Source: Treponema vincentii F0403
GTDB lineage: Bacteria; Spirochaetota; Spirochaetia; Treponematales; Treponemataceae
Assembly (NCBI RefSeq): GCF_000412995.1
Contig: NZ_KE332512.1
Coordinates: forward strand, 1,955,959 to 2,019,958
Reading direction: 5' to 3'
Length of the DNA: 64,000 nucleotides
Under the pieces are notes generated by a model. It ran no database searches, had not been told where the DNA came from, and saw only the letters and a list, made by a program, of their open reading frames with translations. The position numbers and the translations under genes were made by a program. How positions within the stretch are numbered: position 1 is the first letter of the stretch; each line of letters begins with the position of its first letter. Shown one piece after another: positions 42,720 to 52,143 of this stretch.

Positions 42720-44297
42720 ATGATCGTTATGAATGAATATTCGGAAACAGGCACATTGCTTAAAAGAAGACAAGAAAACAAGTGGCTTTTGGTATTTGAA
42801 AGCCTTGTAACCGGTTTAATTACCGGCTTGGTTATTACGGGCTTTCGGCTCTCAATCTCGTATCTTAGAAATACCCGTGTTGCGTTATACGGTGTTATAC
42901 GGACTACGGGTGTGCGAGGCGTCCTCCTTGCGCTGGCAGTTTTGGTACTAGCGGGATTATTTATCGGCTTTATCATTACAAAATGGCCGATGATTAAAGG
43001 CGGCGGAGTGGCGCAGATTGAAGGCGTCTTTATGAAAAAGCTGCAGTTTTCCCCGCTTTACGAGCTCCCGCTCAAGTTTATCGGCGGTGTTCTCGGCATC
43101 GGACTGGGACTTTCGATGGGGCGAGAAGGGCCTTCTGTCCAACTGGGTGCATATATCGGCGATGCTGTTGAACGGCTGGGAAAGCGCTCGTTTACCGAAC
43201 GGGTGTGCTTGATTACCGCAGGGGCAGCCGCCGGTCTTTCTGCAACATTCAACGCTCCTTTTGCTGCAATTGTCTTTGCGCTTGAAGATATCCATCATCA
43301 TTTAACTCCCCTGCTTTTAGCCTGTGTCATGGCAGGTTCTTTTGCAGGCGATTTTGCGGGAAGCATTTTTTTAGGCAGGGGGCCGATTTTCCGATTTTTT
43401 ACGGCTGTGGAATTTCCGCTTTCTCAATTTGCATGGCTGATAGGGCTGGGCATATTCGTCGCGCTTATAGGACACGGGTTTAAGCAGTCGATTTATTTGT
43501 TCCAACGATGCTATAAAACACTGCATATCCCGCCGATCTTACGGCCTGTTATTCCGTTCCTGCTGTCGCTGCCGGTCGGCTTGTGGCACAGTTATTCTTC
43601 GGGCGGCGGCGACGGGTTGATACGAATACTGACCGAACAATCTTTTCCGATTACGATGCTGTTGATGTTCTTAACTGTTAAGCTTCTTTTTACCGGAATC
43701 TCCGCAGGGTCGGGCGCAATCGGCGGTATTTTTGTACCGCTCCTTGCCTGCGGCGCGGTAGGAGGCGCACTGTATGCAACCGTATTAGTGCATTTCGGTT
43801 TATTGGCACAGGAGCACGTCAATACAATGATTCTCTTCGGCATGGCTGCCTGTTTTACCACCGTTATTAAAGCGCCGCTTACCGCCTGCGCTATCGTGTT
43901 TGAAACAAGCGGCGCCCTCCCCCAGCTAAGCGGGTTGGTGCTGACCTGCCTTACGGCCTATCTAACGGCGAGTTTTATCGGTTCGCAGGCGCACGATCAT
44001 ATTCTCCTGACGCAAATTCTTGAGTCGGATAGCCGTGCAGTGAATAAAAAATCCGGTACGGAATCCGGCAGCCCTCAGCTTTATGAACTACCGATCGGCT
44101 TGCATTCAATCGCAGCCTTAAAGAAAATCAACGAAATGGAATGGCCGCAAAAATGCCGCATCGTCGGCGTTATGCACGGTGAACACGAATCTATTCCCGA
44201 TGGTAATACCGTACTGTATCCCGGCGATAAATTGATTGTCCTTGCAGAAGATGATACAGGCGATATTTTGGAAATACTCACCGTCTTAACCGAATAG
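42720..44297 (+). CDS. ClC-family chloride channel/antiporter with RCK C-terminal domain
   Basis: A 525-residue protein with about ten to twelve membrane helices and the ClC signatures GREGPSVQLG (gating glutamate present), KGGGVAQIEG, AGLSATFNAPFAAIVFALED and GAIGGIFVPLLACGAVGG. The last 85 residues (LYELPIGLHSIAALKKINEM, VLYPGDKLIVLAEDD) form a TrkA-C/RCK-C-type regulatory domain. It moves chloride, perhaps in exchange for protons. The start is ATG 42720 or 42729; no ribosome site is evident. It follows eda after 51 bases that contain a short CTTCT-TTTTTAGAA hairpin. Confidence 0.93.
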   Translation: MIVMNEYSETGTLLKRRQENKWLLVFESLVTGLITGLVITGFRLSISYLRNTRVALYGVIRTTGVRGVLLALAVLVLAGLFIGFIITKWPMIKGGGVAQIEGVFMKKLQFSPLYELPLKFIGGVLGIGLGLSMGREGPSVQLGAYIGDAVERLGKRSFTERVCLITAGAAAGLSATFNAPFAAIVFALEDIHHHLTPLLLACVMAGSFAGDFAGSIFLGRGPIFRFFTAVEFPLSQFAWLIGLGIFVALIGHGFKQSIYLFQRCYKTLHIPPILRPVIPFLLSLPVGLWHSYSSGGGDGLIRILTEQSFPITMLLMFLTVKLLFTGISAGSGAIGGIFVPLLACGAVGGALYATVLVHFGLLAQEHVNTMILFGMAACFTTVIKAPLTACAIVFETSGALPQLSGLVLTCLTAYLTASFIGSQAHDHILLTQILESDSRAVNKKSGTESGSPQLYELPIGLHSIAALKKINEMEWPQKCRIVGVMHGEHESIPDGNTVLYPGDKLIVLAEDDTGDILEILTVLTE

Positions 44298-44371
44298 CAA
44301 GCGTTCCGTAAAAACGGGTGTGAGCGCCGTTAAAAATCTTACTTTTTTTTAGGTAATCTTACAAATTTTTC

Positions 44372-44436
44372 TTGCTATTTACCATATTCGCAGTTATACT
44401 GATAGAATGAGTAAACATTCGCATCTCTATCAGTAT
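44372..44436 (+). promoter_or_regulatory. Promoter and inverted repeat upstream of the nucleobase permease
   Basis: TTGCTA (44372-44377) and TATACT (44395-44400) are 17 bases apart. An 11-bp inverted repeat, ATACTGATAGA and TCTATCAGTAT, starts inside the -10 and ends near 44436, enclosing a smaller AATG/CATT hairpin. It could be an operator or a leader hairpin in the permease mRNA. The conserved bases of a purine riboswitch aptamer were not found. Confidence 0.5.
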
Positions 44437-44491
44437 ATACTCATAGAGTAAAAATACGCGGGTGATATGTATTATAGTTAAGGAGGAGATT

Positions 44492-45850
44492 ATGAGTATT
44501 TCAAAAGAAAATATTTATAAGCTCGAAGGCCGTGTCCCGCTAAAAACGGCAATCCCTCTCGGTATGCAGCATGTTTTGGCTATGTATGCCGGAAACCTCG
44601 CCCCGATTTTAGTTATATCGGGTGTTCTTAATATCCCGGCGGATATTAAAGTTTCGCTGCTGCAAAGCGCTATGTTTGTTGCCGGCGCCGTCACATTCGT
44701 CCAGTTGCGGCCTATCTGGAAAATCGGTTCGGGACTCCCCACCGTTATGGGAACCAGCTCGGGATTTATCCCTGTCGCTATCGGGGTTGGACTGCAGTAT
44801 GCCGCGATGGGAGACTGGTCAAACGGGTATGCCGCTATTCTCGGAGCATCCCTTATCGGCGGTTTAATGGAGTTCATGCTTGGTTTTATCGTAAAACCGC
44901 TCCGCAAGTTCTTACCGCACGTCGTTACCGGAACCGTTGTTACCACTTTGGGAATTTCGCTTATCCCCGTCGGTATTAAATTTGTCGGCGGTGGAGTCGG
45001 TCTTGAAAAAACTCCCGGATTCGGCTCGATAAAGAATCTGTTAGTTGCCCTTTTCGTCTTTTTAACAATTATCTTTATCCGGCAAATGTTTACCGGTTTC
45101 TTGAGCATCTCCTCCATTCTAATCGGGCTTATTGCAGGGTATATCGTTGCAATCTTTGCCGGTATGGTTGATTTTACACCGGTAAAAAATGCGGCATGGA
45201 TTTCCGCTCCGCTGCCCTTCTTTGCAGTAGGGCACCTGAACCTCACCTTCCATTGGGATGCTATTGTCCCATTCCTGCTCGTCTATCTTGCGACAACTGT
45301 AGAGACAATCGGTGATAACACCGGTATCGCAGTCGGCGGTCTCGGACGCGACATAACCGACAAAGAATTACAGGGGGCGGTTCATGCAGACGGTTTCGGC
45401 AGTATGTTTGCGGCAATCTTCGGCGTTATGCCGAATACCTCGTTCAGCCAGAACGTCGGGCTTATCGGTATGACAAAGGTCGTTAACCGCTTTACCATCG
45501 GTATCGGCGCAGGCTTCTTGGTATTGTGCGGTTTCTTCCCCAAACTCGGCGCAATTGTTTCGACTATCCCGAACCCGGTATTGGGCGGCGGTGTATTGCT
45601 GATGTTCAGTATGATCACCATGAGCGGTTTAAACTTGATTTATCAAAGCGGAAAAATTGCAGAACGCGATGTTGTCATTATCGCAGCATCGCTCGGCGTT
45701 GCCTTCGGTTTAAGCAATGTACAAGAAGTCATGCAGCACCTGCCGATGTGGTTCCAGAATATCTTTAAACAGGCCATCGTCGGCGCCTTTGTTACCGCGC
45801 TTATTTTGAATCTCTTGTTGCCTAAATCAAAAGATAAAGAGACAACATGA
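44492..45850 (+). CDS. Nucleobase:cation symporter-2 (uracil/xanthine permease)
   Basis: About 452 residues with 12-14 membrane helices. NCS2 signatures include MQHVLAMYAGNLAPILVISG, IWKIGSGLPTVMGTSSGFIP, ETIGDNTGIAVGGLGRD (the NCS2 motif with the key acidic residue) and NTSFSQNVGLIGMTKVVNR. It imports a purine or pyrimidine base; the strong resemblance is to the xanthine/urate branch, but substrate choice is uncertain. AAGGAGGAG precedes ATG 44492. A decayed tandem copy lies downstream. The following NTPase/MocA genes favour a purine substrate. Confidence 0.92.
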   Translation: MSISKENIYKLEGRVPLKTAIPLGMQHVLAMYAGNLAPILVISGVLNIPADIKVSLLQSAMFVAGAVTFVQLRPIWKIGSGLPTVMGTSSGFIPVAIGVGLQYAAMGDWSNGYAAILGASLIGGLMEFMLGFIVKPLRKFLPHVVTGTVVTTLGISLIPVGIKFVGGGVGLEKTPGFGSIKNLLVALFVFLTIIFIRQMFTGFLSISSILIGLIAGYIVAIFAGMVDFTPVKNAAWISAPLPFFAVGHLNLTFHWDAIVPFLLVYLATTVETIGDNTGIAVGGLGRDITDKELQGAVHADGFGSMFAAIFGVMPNTSFSQNVGLIGMTKVVNRFTIGIGAGFLVLCGFFPKLGAIVSTIPNPVLGGGVLLMFSMITMSGLNLIYQSGKIAERDVVIIAASLGVAFGLSNVQEVMQHLPMWFQNIFKQAIVGAFVTALILNLLLPKSKDKETT

Positions 45851-46027
45851 TAAGGAAAATTGGGACCGCCCGAAAACTGAAAACCTATCGGCTTTTTCTG
45901 TAAGGAGATGATTCATTATATCCGCTAAAGCGGATTGCGAAACGGTTTTTAGCCCGTTTCCTAAAGCTTTAGATACGATGATGAAACTAAGTCATTACTA
46001 TGATAAAGCCTTAGCTTTAAACTCGCA

Positions 46028-46064
46028 GGGATGGCGAAAAAGTAATCGACTTTTAAGACATCCC
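46028..46064. repeat. Second copy of the AAAGTAATCG hairpin
   Basis: GGGATG (46028-46033) pairs with CATCCC (46059-46064) around GCGAAAAAGTAATCGACTTT and following bases, nearly the same as at 37085-37113. The surrounding gap (45851-46148) also has small hairpins: TCCGCT/AGCGGA and GAAACGG/CCGTTTC. Confidence 0.55.
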
Positions 46065-46080
46065 CGGCTCCCAATACCCT

Positions 46081-46111
46081 ACCCCGATGCTTTGCATCTT
46101 TGCATTGGGGT
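46081..46111 (+). terminator. Terminator between the two permease copies
   Basis: ACCCCGATGC (46081-46090) pairs with GCATTGGGGT (46102-46111) with one G-T mismatch; a T-rich stretch follows. It should end the transcript of the intact permease. Confidence 0.6.
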
Positions 46112-46148
46112 TATAATTTTTCTAAAAAAGTAGTTCTAGGAGGAGATA

Positions 46149-47229
46149 ATGGATGTCTCGAAAGAGAATATTTACCGGCTTGAAGGGCGTGTCCCATTAA
46201 GGACGGCAATTCCATTAGGTATGCAGCATGTTTTAGCCATGTATGCGGGAAACCTCGCGCCGATTTTAGTTGTTACCGGAATTTTAAATATTCCGCCGCA
46301 TATTAAGGTATCTCTGCTGCAGAATGCGATGTTTGCAGCAGGGGCCATTACTTTTATACAGTTGCATCCGATTTGGAAAATCGGTTCAGGATTACCGACG
46401 GTTATGGGTACCGGTTCCGCATTTATTCCCGTTGTCATCGGAGTCGGCGGCCAATTTGCTGCGAAAGGCGGTAATTGGATGAGCGGTTATGCCGCCATCC
46501 TCGGAGCCACATTGGTCGGCGGATTTATGGAATTCATGCTCGGATTTATTGTTAAGCCGCTCCATAAATTTTTACCGCATGTCGTAACCGGAACTGTTGT
46601 AACAACCTTGGGAATTTCACTTATTCCGGTCGGTATCCGGTTTGTAGGCGGCGGCGTCGATATTGAACAGACCGCGGCCTATGGTAGAAACAATCGGCGA
46701 TAATACTGGCATTGCCGTAGGCGGACTTGGAAGAGATATAACCGAGAAAGAATTAGAAGGGGCGGTTCATGCAGACGGAGTCGGCAGTATGATCGCAGCC
46801 TTTTTCGGTGTTTTACCGACGACTTCATTCAGCCAGAATGTCGGGCTTATCGGTATGACGAAAGTGGTCAACCGCTTTACAATCGGAATGGGTGCAGGTT
46901 TTCTAGTACTGTGCAGTTTCTTTCCTAAACTTGGAGCAATCGTATCAACCATTCCTAATCCGGTATTGGGTGGCGGTATGTTGCTGATGTTCAGTATGAT
47001 TACCATAAGCGGTTTAAATCTGATATACCAAAATGGAAAGATAACGGAACGCGATATCATCATTATTGCAGCATCGCTGGGCATTGCATTCGGCCTCAGT
47101 CACGTACCTCATGTTATGCAGCATTTACCGAATTGGTTCCAAAATATTTTTAAACAGGCGATAGTCGGAGCTTTTATTACCTCGATTCTATTAAACATTG
47201 TGCTACCCAAAGAGAAAGAAGGCGTATAA
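46149..47229 (+). pseudogene. Decayed tandem copy of the NCS2 permease
   Basis: The first 555 bases encode a close copy of the permease N-terminus (MDVSKENIYRLEGRVPLRTA and onward) and stop at 46703. The C-terminal half (VETIGDNTGIAVGGLGRDIT to the end) continues in another frame to 47229. Compared with the intact gene at 44492-45850, about 91 codons are missing at the junction near 46683, a deletion of about 272 bases that is not a multiple of three. It has a good AGGAGGAG site and normal codon pattern, so decay is recent. The deletion removes several membrane helices, so a working transporter is not expected. Confidence 0.85.
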
Positions 47230-47233
47230 AACT

Positions 47234-47869
47234 TTGCAACGGATTACTACAAAGCGGATATTCTTTGTTACCGGCGAACGGGGCTGCGGAAAATCTACGT
47301 TTCTTGCAGCCCTTATGCAAAAATATGCTCTCCAGCCATCAGGCTTTATTACAAAAAGAGAAGCGCCGCCGGAGAGTGCAGTGTATATGCATCAGGTTGT
47401 CGCCGGTACCGCAAGATACCGGTATACAACCGGCAACAAAGTCGGAATATGTCCCCAGCAAAAACCGGTCGGTTTTGCTCCGATATTTGATATATTCGGG
47501 GTTATGTGTTTGAAGCAAGCGGAGGAGTCGGTGCTTGCTTCGCTTAACAGCGGCTGTTCCGGCATGGGTCGCACCGAAACAGCTCCGCAGCAAGTCTCCT
47601 TTCCGGTAATCTTAATGGATGAACTCGGCTTTATGGAAGCGGAGGCGGAGCACTTTTTCCGCACGGTGTGTGCGTTGTTTTCCAACCCCCGGTATTATAT
47701 CATCGGCGCCGTTAAGCCGCGCGGAACACGTTTTTTGCCGGTCTTGGAACAAATGCCGGAAGCGGCGGTATTCCATCTAACGCTGCAAAACAGGGATGAA
47801 CTCTACGCGCAGCTTGAGCGGGCGCAAAACTTTCCGGCCTTTTTACATACCGTAGGCGAAAGACAGTGA
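47234..47869 (+). CDS. THEP1-like P-loop NTPase
   Basis: About 211 residues. Walker A is TGERGCGKST near the N-terminus, then PSGFITKRE. Walker B is ILMDELGFMEAEAEHFF, which matches the DEIGxME pattern of THEP1/NTPase_1 proteins. The start is uncertain: TTG 47234 is chosen because the P-loop normally begins within 10 residues of the start; a GTG at 47198 overlaps the permease remnant. Its stop overlaps the start of the MocA-like gene (GTGA). Such NTPases occur in molybdenum-hydroxylase accessory clusters, which is the likely context here. Confidence 0.7.
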   Translation: MQRITTKRIFFVTGERGCGKSTFLAALMQKYALQPSGFITKREAPPESAVYMHQVVAGTARYRYTTGNKVGICPQQKPVGFAPIFDIFGVMCLKQAEESVLASLNSGCSGMGRTETAPQQVSFPVILMDELGFMEAEAEHFFRTVCALFSNPRYYIIGAVKPRGTRFLPVLEQMPEAAVFHLTLQNRDELYAQLERAQNFPAFLHTVGERQ

Positions 47870-48642
47870 AGAATCCCCTGTGCACTGCAGAGCTTCCCAC
47901 CGCAATCATCCTTGCAGGCGGGCTTTCGACGCGGATGGGCTGCTGCAAACAGCTGCGCCCGCTGTGCGGAAAGCCCCTAATCCGATATGTACTTGAAACA
48001 CTGCTTGAAGCCGGTCTTACCCATTTAGTCATTACGGTCAATGCCGAAACGCAGCAGCCGATCGAAGCGATAATAGACCAGCTGCGGCAAAAACACCCCG
48101 TATCGGACAGCTCTCTACAGGGGGCTGCCGCCGAAGCGGGTATATCCCAGCCTGTCCGCACCTCCAATTCATTCCGCGCATTTCCCCCATTCCGCTGCGA
48201 TATTGTCCTTAATCCCGAACCGGAGCGAGGGCAAGGATATTCGGCGGCGCTTGCGGTACGAGCCGCTTGTGCCCGTCAGCCGGAACTCCTTACCGCAAAC
48301 ACGGCTTGTACCGGCAGCCCGAGCGGCTTCTTATTCTGCACCGCCGACCAGCCTTTTTTGCAGGCAACCAGCGTCCGCGAACTCTGTTCCGTATTCCACA
48401 GCAATCCCGGGTACATCGTCTCCGCTGCCTTTAACGGCAAACACCGTTCTCCGGTCATCTTTCCGGCCGCATTGGCCGGTGAGCTCAGCCGTTTAGACGG
48501 AAACATCGGCGGCAGAACCGTCATGAACGCTCACCCCGATCTGATACTGTACGTCCCACTCCATTCCGAGATGGAAGCATTCGATATCGACACGCCGGAA
48601 GACTTTAAACGGGCGGAAAGCGAATATAATTATGAATTATGA
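47866..48642 (+). CDS. MocA-like molybdenum cofactor cytidylyltransferase
   Basis: A 258-residue nucleotidyltransferase of the MobA/MocA fold. The N-terminal AIILAGGLSTRMGCCKQLRP is the nucleotide-binding loop. CTADQPFL carries the metal-binding aspartate and HRSPVIFPAALAGELSRLDG matches the MocA end. It probably attaches CMP to molybdopterin for a xanthine dehydrogenase-type enzyme. An insert of about 35 residues (HPVSDSSLQGAAAEAGISQP and after) makes it longer than usual. It begins at a GTG overlapping the NTPase stop. The hydroxylase itself is not in the window. It converges on the nup genes. Confidence 0.8.
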   Translation: MKNPLCTAELPTAIILAGGLSTRMGCCKQLRPLCGKPLIRYVLETLLEAGLTHLVITVNAETQQPIEAIIDQLRQKHPVSDSSLQGAAAEAGISQPVRTSNSFRAFPPFRCDIVLNPEPERGQGYSAALAVRAACARQPELLTANTACTGSPSGFLFCTADQPFLQATSVRELCSVFHSNPGYIVSAAFNGKHRSPVIFPAALAGELSRLDGNIGGRTVMNAHPDLILYVPLHSEMEAFDIDTPEDFKRAESEYNYEL

Positions 48643-48663
48643 ATTAGCGCTGCGGCGGCTCGA

Positions 48664-49521
48664 TTATTTAACCCTATAGTGTTTCCAGATTCGGACAATC
48701 AGCTTTTCGGCGATAATCAGAAAGAGGCCGAGCACAAAAGGCAGGCCGATCAAAAGCGCCGGATGTTCCATACCGATCTGCGCGGCTGCGATGGTGTTTT
48801 CAAGATAGACGAACAGCAGCGCGGCGCAGGTTGTCCCGATAACGGAACGGCCGCCTGCATACGCAAGTACAAGGGCAATCCATCCCTTGCCGGCGCTTTG
48901 GTTGGGAACAAAGGCTCCCAGCTGCAGGGACAACAGGCAGCCTGCAAGCGCTGCCGCCGCCCCGGACATTCCCATTGCCGCTATCTTTAACCGTGCGGTA
49001 TGCACCCCTATCGAATCTAAAAATGCAGAATCCTTTCCCAGTATCTTTATCCGTAAGCCTGTTTTGGTATAGCGGCAAAAGAGGGCAAGTCCGAGGCTCG
49101 TTAAAACGGCAAGCGCCGCGCTTACCGTTTTAACCGACTGCGGCTGAAGCAGCAGTTCGGGCGGCAGCGCTACGATACTCCGGTTGCCGAAAAGCCGTGT
49201 GCTGAGTACGGAAACAAAGCCCGCGGCAGTTAGGTTGACCGCAAGCCCGAGTATGTAGATATTTGCCTTCCGGTAAACGGTAAGATAGGTAATAAATATA
49301 CTTAACCCTGCACCCAGCACGAGTGAAACGGCAATACCGGGAATAAGACCGCCGAAGCTTTCTGCAAGCAGGATACCGCCGATTCCCGTAAAGGCGCTTA
49401 ACAGCATCAGCCCTTCTATTCCGACATTTAACAAGCCAATATATTCCGAAACAAGGGCGGCGCAGGCGGCAATTAAGAGCGGAGCTGCTTGGGCAATCAA
49501 GGTAATCGATGCGGTTATCAT
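48664..49521 (-). CDS. Nucleoside/simple-sugar ABC transporter permease 2
   Basis: A 285-residue inner-membrane permease with about eight helices, of the BPD_transp_2 group (LLIAACAALVSEYIGLLNVGIEGLMLL, GKGWIALVLAYAGGRSVIGT). It pairs with the permease encoded upstream and corresponds to NupC/YufQ of nucleoside importers. Its ATG overlaps the stop of the upstream permease by four bases. It is the last gene of the BMP-ATPase-permease-permease operon on the minus strand. Confidence 0.88.
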   Translation of the reverse strand: MITASITLIAQAAPLLIAACAALVSEYIGLLNVGIEGLMLLSAFTGIGGILLAESFGGLIPGIAVSLVLGAGLSIFITYLTVYRKANIYILGLAVNLTAAGFVSVLSTRLFGNRSIVALPPELLLQPQSVKTVSAALAVLTSLGLALFCRYTKTGLRIKILGKDSAFLDSIGVHTARLKIAAMGMSGAAAALAGCLLSLQLGAFVPNQSAGKGWIALVLAYAGGRSVIGTTCAALLFVYLENTIAAAQIGMEHPALLIGLPFVLGLFLIIAEKLIVRIWKHYRVK

Positions 49522-50567
49522 AATGTCTGCCCCCTTCGTTTTTGCCGGAAAAAATCGACCGTTATCAGTATGAATGCGATCCCCTGTACAATCGAAGAAA
49601 GATCAAAAGAGATGCTCGTCTGGAGCATTGCAGCCTTGCCGCCCGCTTCCATCCATGCAAAAAACAGCGCGCCGAATACCGCTCCTAACGGATGGTTACG
49701 CCCGATAAGCGCCGCGGAAATTCCGCTCCAGCCGAGCCCGGATGTAATGCCCGCATAGACATAGTGCCGCGAGCCGTACACGCTGAATGCGCCCGCAAGT
49801 CCGTGGCACGCTGCGCCGAAAGTCAGCGCCAAGACGGAAATCAGCCCTACCTTAATGCCTTGAGATTGTGCAAAGGCGCGGTTGGTGCCGGTCAATCCCA
49901 GTTCGTAGCCGTAGCGGGTACGTTTGAACATCCCGTAAAGCAGCGCCGTTATGATCACGGTGAAAAAGATACTGCTATTCAGAGTCGAAGGTTTCCAAAA
50001 AGAGGTGAAAAACCAGCTTTCGGTTGTATACGGGGTTGCCATCAAATTACTGGCGGAATCCCGAAATATATCGTTGACGCCGTAGTCGATAAGCGGCAGC
50101 AGTGCGCACGATAAAAGGTAGGTGCTGATCAGTTCGGTAATACCGAGAAATTGTTTAAGGCAGGCGGAGATAAAGCCTAAAAGGCCGGAGCAAAGTGCTG
50201 CGAGTATACAGCCGGCGATAAGACCGAACGGTTGCGGAAATTGAGGCGTCATCAGTGCAAATTCCACCGCGATAAATGACGCGAGATAGGCTTGGCCTTC
50301 TCCGCCGAGGTTAAAAAAGCCTGCCTTTGCCGGAAGGATAAAGCCCATCGCACAGAGCAAAATAAGAGAGGCTCGATCGAGCATATTGCCCAAATAAAAT
50401 GTGTCGGTAAAAGGGTCGATAAAAAACGAGGCGAGTGTTTCCAGCGGTTCTTCGCTCTGCGCCGCCAGACAGATTGCCGCCGCCGCTACGCTTGCCGTTA
50501 CCGAAATAACACTGTTTAAAAGCGGAGCGGCTTTTTTTATCGCGTGTTTTTGAATGCCGTTATTCAT
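49518..50567 (-). CDS. Nucleoside/simple-sugar ABC transporter permease 1
   Basis: A 349-residue membrane protein with about nine helices (LPAKAGFFNLGGEGQAYLAS, TELISTYLLSCALLPLIDYG, GLGWSGISAALIGRNHPLGAV), matching the larger permease of BMP/NupABC systems. It overlaps the ATPase gene by eight bases at its start and the second permease by four bases at its end, so all are translated from one mRNA. With its partner it forms the membrane channel for imported nucleosides. Confidence 0.88.
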   Translation of the reverse strand: MNNGIQKHAIKKAAPLLNSVISVTASVAAAAICLAAQSEEPLETLASFFIDPFTDTFYLGNMLDRASLILLCAMGFILPAKAGFFNLGGEGQAYLASFIAVEFALMTPQFPQPFGLIAGCILAALCSGLLGFISACLKQFLGITELISTYLLSCALLPLIDYGVNDIFRDSASNLMATPYTTESWFFTSFWKPSTLNSSIFFTVIITALLYGMFKRTRYGYELGLTGTNRAFAQSQGIKVGLISVLALTFGAACHGLAGAFSVYGSRHYVYAGITSGLGWSGISAALIGRNHPLGAVFGALFFAWMEAGGKAAMLQTSISFDLSSIVQGIAFILITVDFFRQKRRGQTL

Positions 50568-52134
50568 CTTTACCTGCCTGCATCATAGCCGCAATAATTG
50601 CCGCGCGGTTATATGCGGGGCGTTCCATAAAGCGGGTTAGAACGCCGCGGTATAATACATGGATACAGTCGCAGGTTTCAAGCGCGGCATCCACATCGGA
50701 AGTCAACACGATAACCGCTGCCCCTGCTGCGGCAAGACTGCGGAGCCGCTGCAAAAGTGCAAGCTGCACCTTCCGGTCTAATCCCCAATAAGGTTCGGCA
50801 CAGATAACCAGCTGCGGCGGCGGATTGTCGAGCTCGCGGCTGAAAATCAGCTTTTGGATCATGCCGCCCGATAAGCTTAGCACCGAATCTTTCCATGAGC
50901 GGGGAATATCGAATGAGCAATGACGCTTCCATGCTTCCGCCGCTTTGGGGGAATAAATGCCGCAGCGGTACAGCGATGCGCGGGCGCGGACATAGAGGTT
51001 TTCCGCAATGCTGTGCCCGCCGGCGATGCCGTTTCTCATCCGTTTGCTGGGAATGTAGGCATAAGTTTCGCGCGGTATGCGTGTAATGGGCAGACCGTCA
51101 AACCGGATAGTTCCCTTGTCGGGCTTAAGCGTATTGACCAGCAAATACTCCAAAAGTTCCAGCCCCTGTTTTTTTATCCCGACTACGCCGGTTATCTTCC
51201 CATGCGGGACGTCGATTGAAAAGTCGGAAAAGCGGACACCCCTGCTGCTGACGGCGGCAACATGGGAAACGGTTAACCCTGCCGCTTTTTCAGATTGTAA
51301 CGTATCTTGCGGCGATAGTGCGTCCGGCTGCGTCAACAGTGCGGCAGGGGCTTGCTGAACCGGCTCGATACCCTGTTGCTCTGCGGCTTCTTCCCATTCG
51401 GTCTGCTCGGAACCGAAGATTTCCTGCAGCAGAAGATGAGCGTTTACGGTAGAATCGATCGGACTATCCCATACCGTCTTACCGTTCCGCAAAATATGCA
51501 CCGTGTCCATAAAGTTCAGCACTTCTTGGATGCGGTGCGTTACCACGATAATACACGCGTCCCTATCTGCGCAGCTGCGGAGAATTCCGTACAGCCGGGT
51601 AATTTCCTGCGGGCTGAAAGAGGCGGACGGTTCGTCCAAAAAGAATACCGAAGGATTTTTGAGTAACGCTTCGCCGATTGCCGCCCAGTGCAGCTGCGCA
51701 GTATCGAGCGTTTCCGCTTTTTGCGTCAGCGGCAGCGTAATGCCGTAACGGGAGAGCGCCGCAGCGATTGCATTTTGAGTTTTTTGCGGCGAAAGCAAGC
51801 CGGAGGAGATGCCTTTCGCGGTATGCAGTCCGATTGCAAGGTTTTCCCATACCGTAAGCTCCGCCGAAAGCTGAGGATGCTGCGGCACCAGTACAATTCC
51901 TTGTACAATGCCGTCCGCAACGGAGTGCAGGTTAAGCGGTGTTCCGTTGTAAAGAATGCGGCCGCTATCCTGCCGTAAATTGCCGGTGCAAAGGCGGGCA
52001 AGCGTTGATTTTCCGGCACCGTTTTCGCCTAACAGGGCGTGTATCTTGCCTGCTTCAAACCGAATGCTTACTCCGTCTACGGCGGTAATACCGTTTTCCG
52101 GAAACGTAAATCTCAGGTTTTCCGTTGAAAACAC
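50560..52134 (-). CDS. Nucleoside/simple-sugar ABC transporter ATP-binding protein
   Basis: A 524-residue double-ABC ATPase. The N-terminal half has a full Walker A (LLGENGAGKST) and Walker B (VFFLDEPSASF). The C-terminal half has a changed Walker A (GVVGIKKQG) and a signature-like LSGGMIQKLIFSRELD with a Walker B-like LVICAEPYWGLD, as is usual in this family where one half is degenerate. A linker of about 60 residues rich in Glu/Gln/Ala joins them. It drives nucleoside uptake with the two permeases and the BMP protein. Confidence 0.92.
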   Translation of the reverse strand: MFSTENLRFTFPENGITAVDGVSIRFEAGKIHALLGENGAGKSTLARLCTGNLRQDSGRILYNGTPLNLHSVADGIVQGIVLVPQHPQLSAELTVWENLAIGLHTAKGISSGLLSPQKTQNAIAAALSRYGITLPLTQKAETLDTAQLHWAAIGEALLKNPSVFFLDEPSASFSPQEITRLYGILRSCADRDACIIVVTHRIQEVLNFMDTVHILRNGKTVWDSPIDSTVNAHLLLQEIFGSEQTEWEEAAEQQGIEPVQQAPAALLTQPDALSPQDTLQSEKAAGLTVSHVAAVSSRGVRFSDFSIDVPHGKITGVVGIKKQGLELLEYLLVNTLKPDKGTIRFDGLPITRIPRETYAYIPSKRMRNGIAGGHSIAENLYVRARASLYRCGIYSPKAAEAWKRHCSFDIPRSWKDSVLSLSGGMIQKLIFSRELDNPPPQLVICAEPYWGLDRKVQLALLQRLRSLAAAGAAVIVLTSDVDAALETCDCIHVLYRGVLTRFMERPAYNRAAIIAAMMQAGKDE

Positions 52135-52143
52135 AAATACTTC

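Noticed and set aside
44400-44491. Possible purine riboswitch upstream of the nucleobase permease
   Set aside because: The conserved junction bases and the two loop sequences of the purine aptamer are not present; only a simple inverted repeat is seen.
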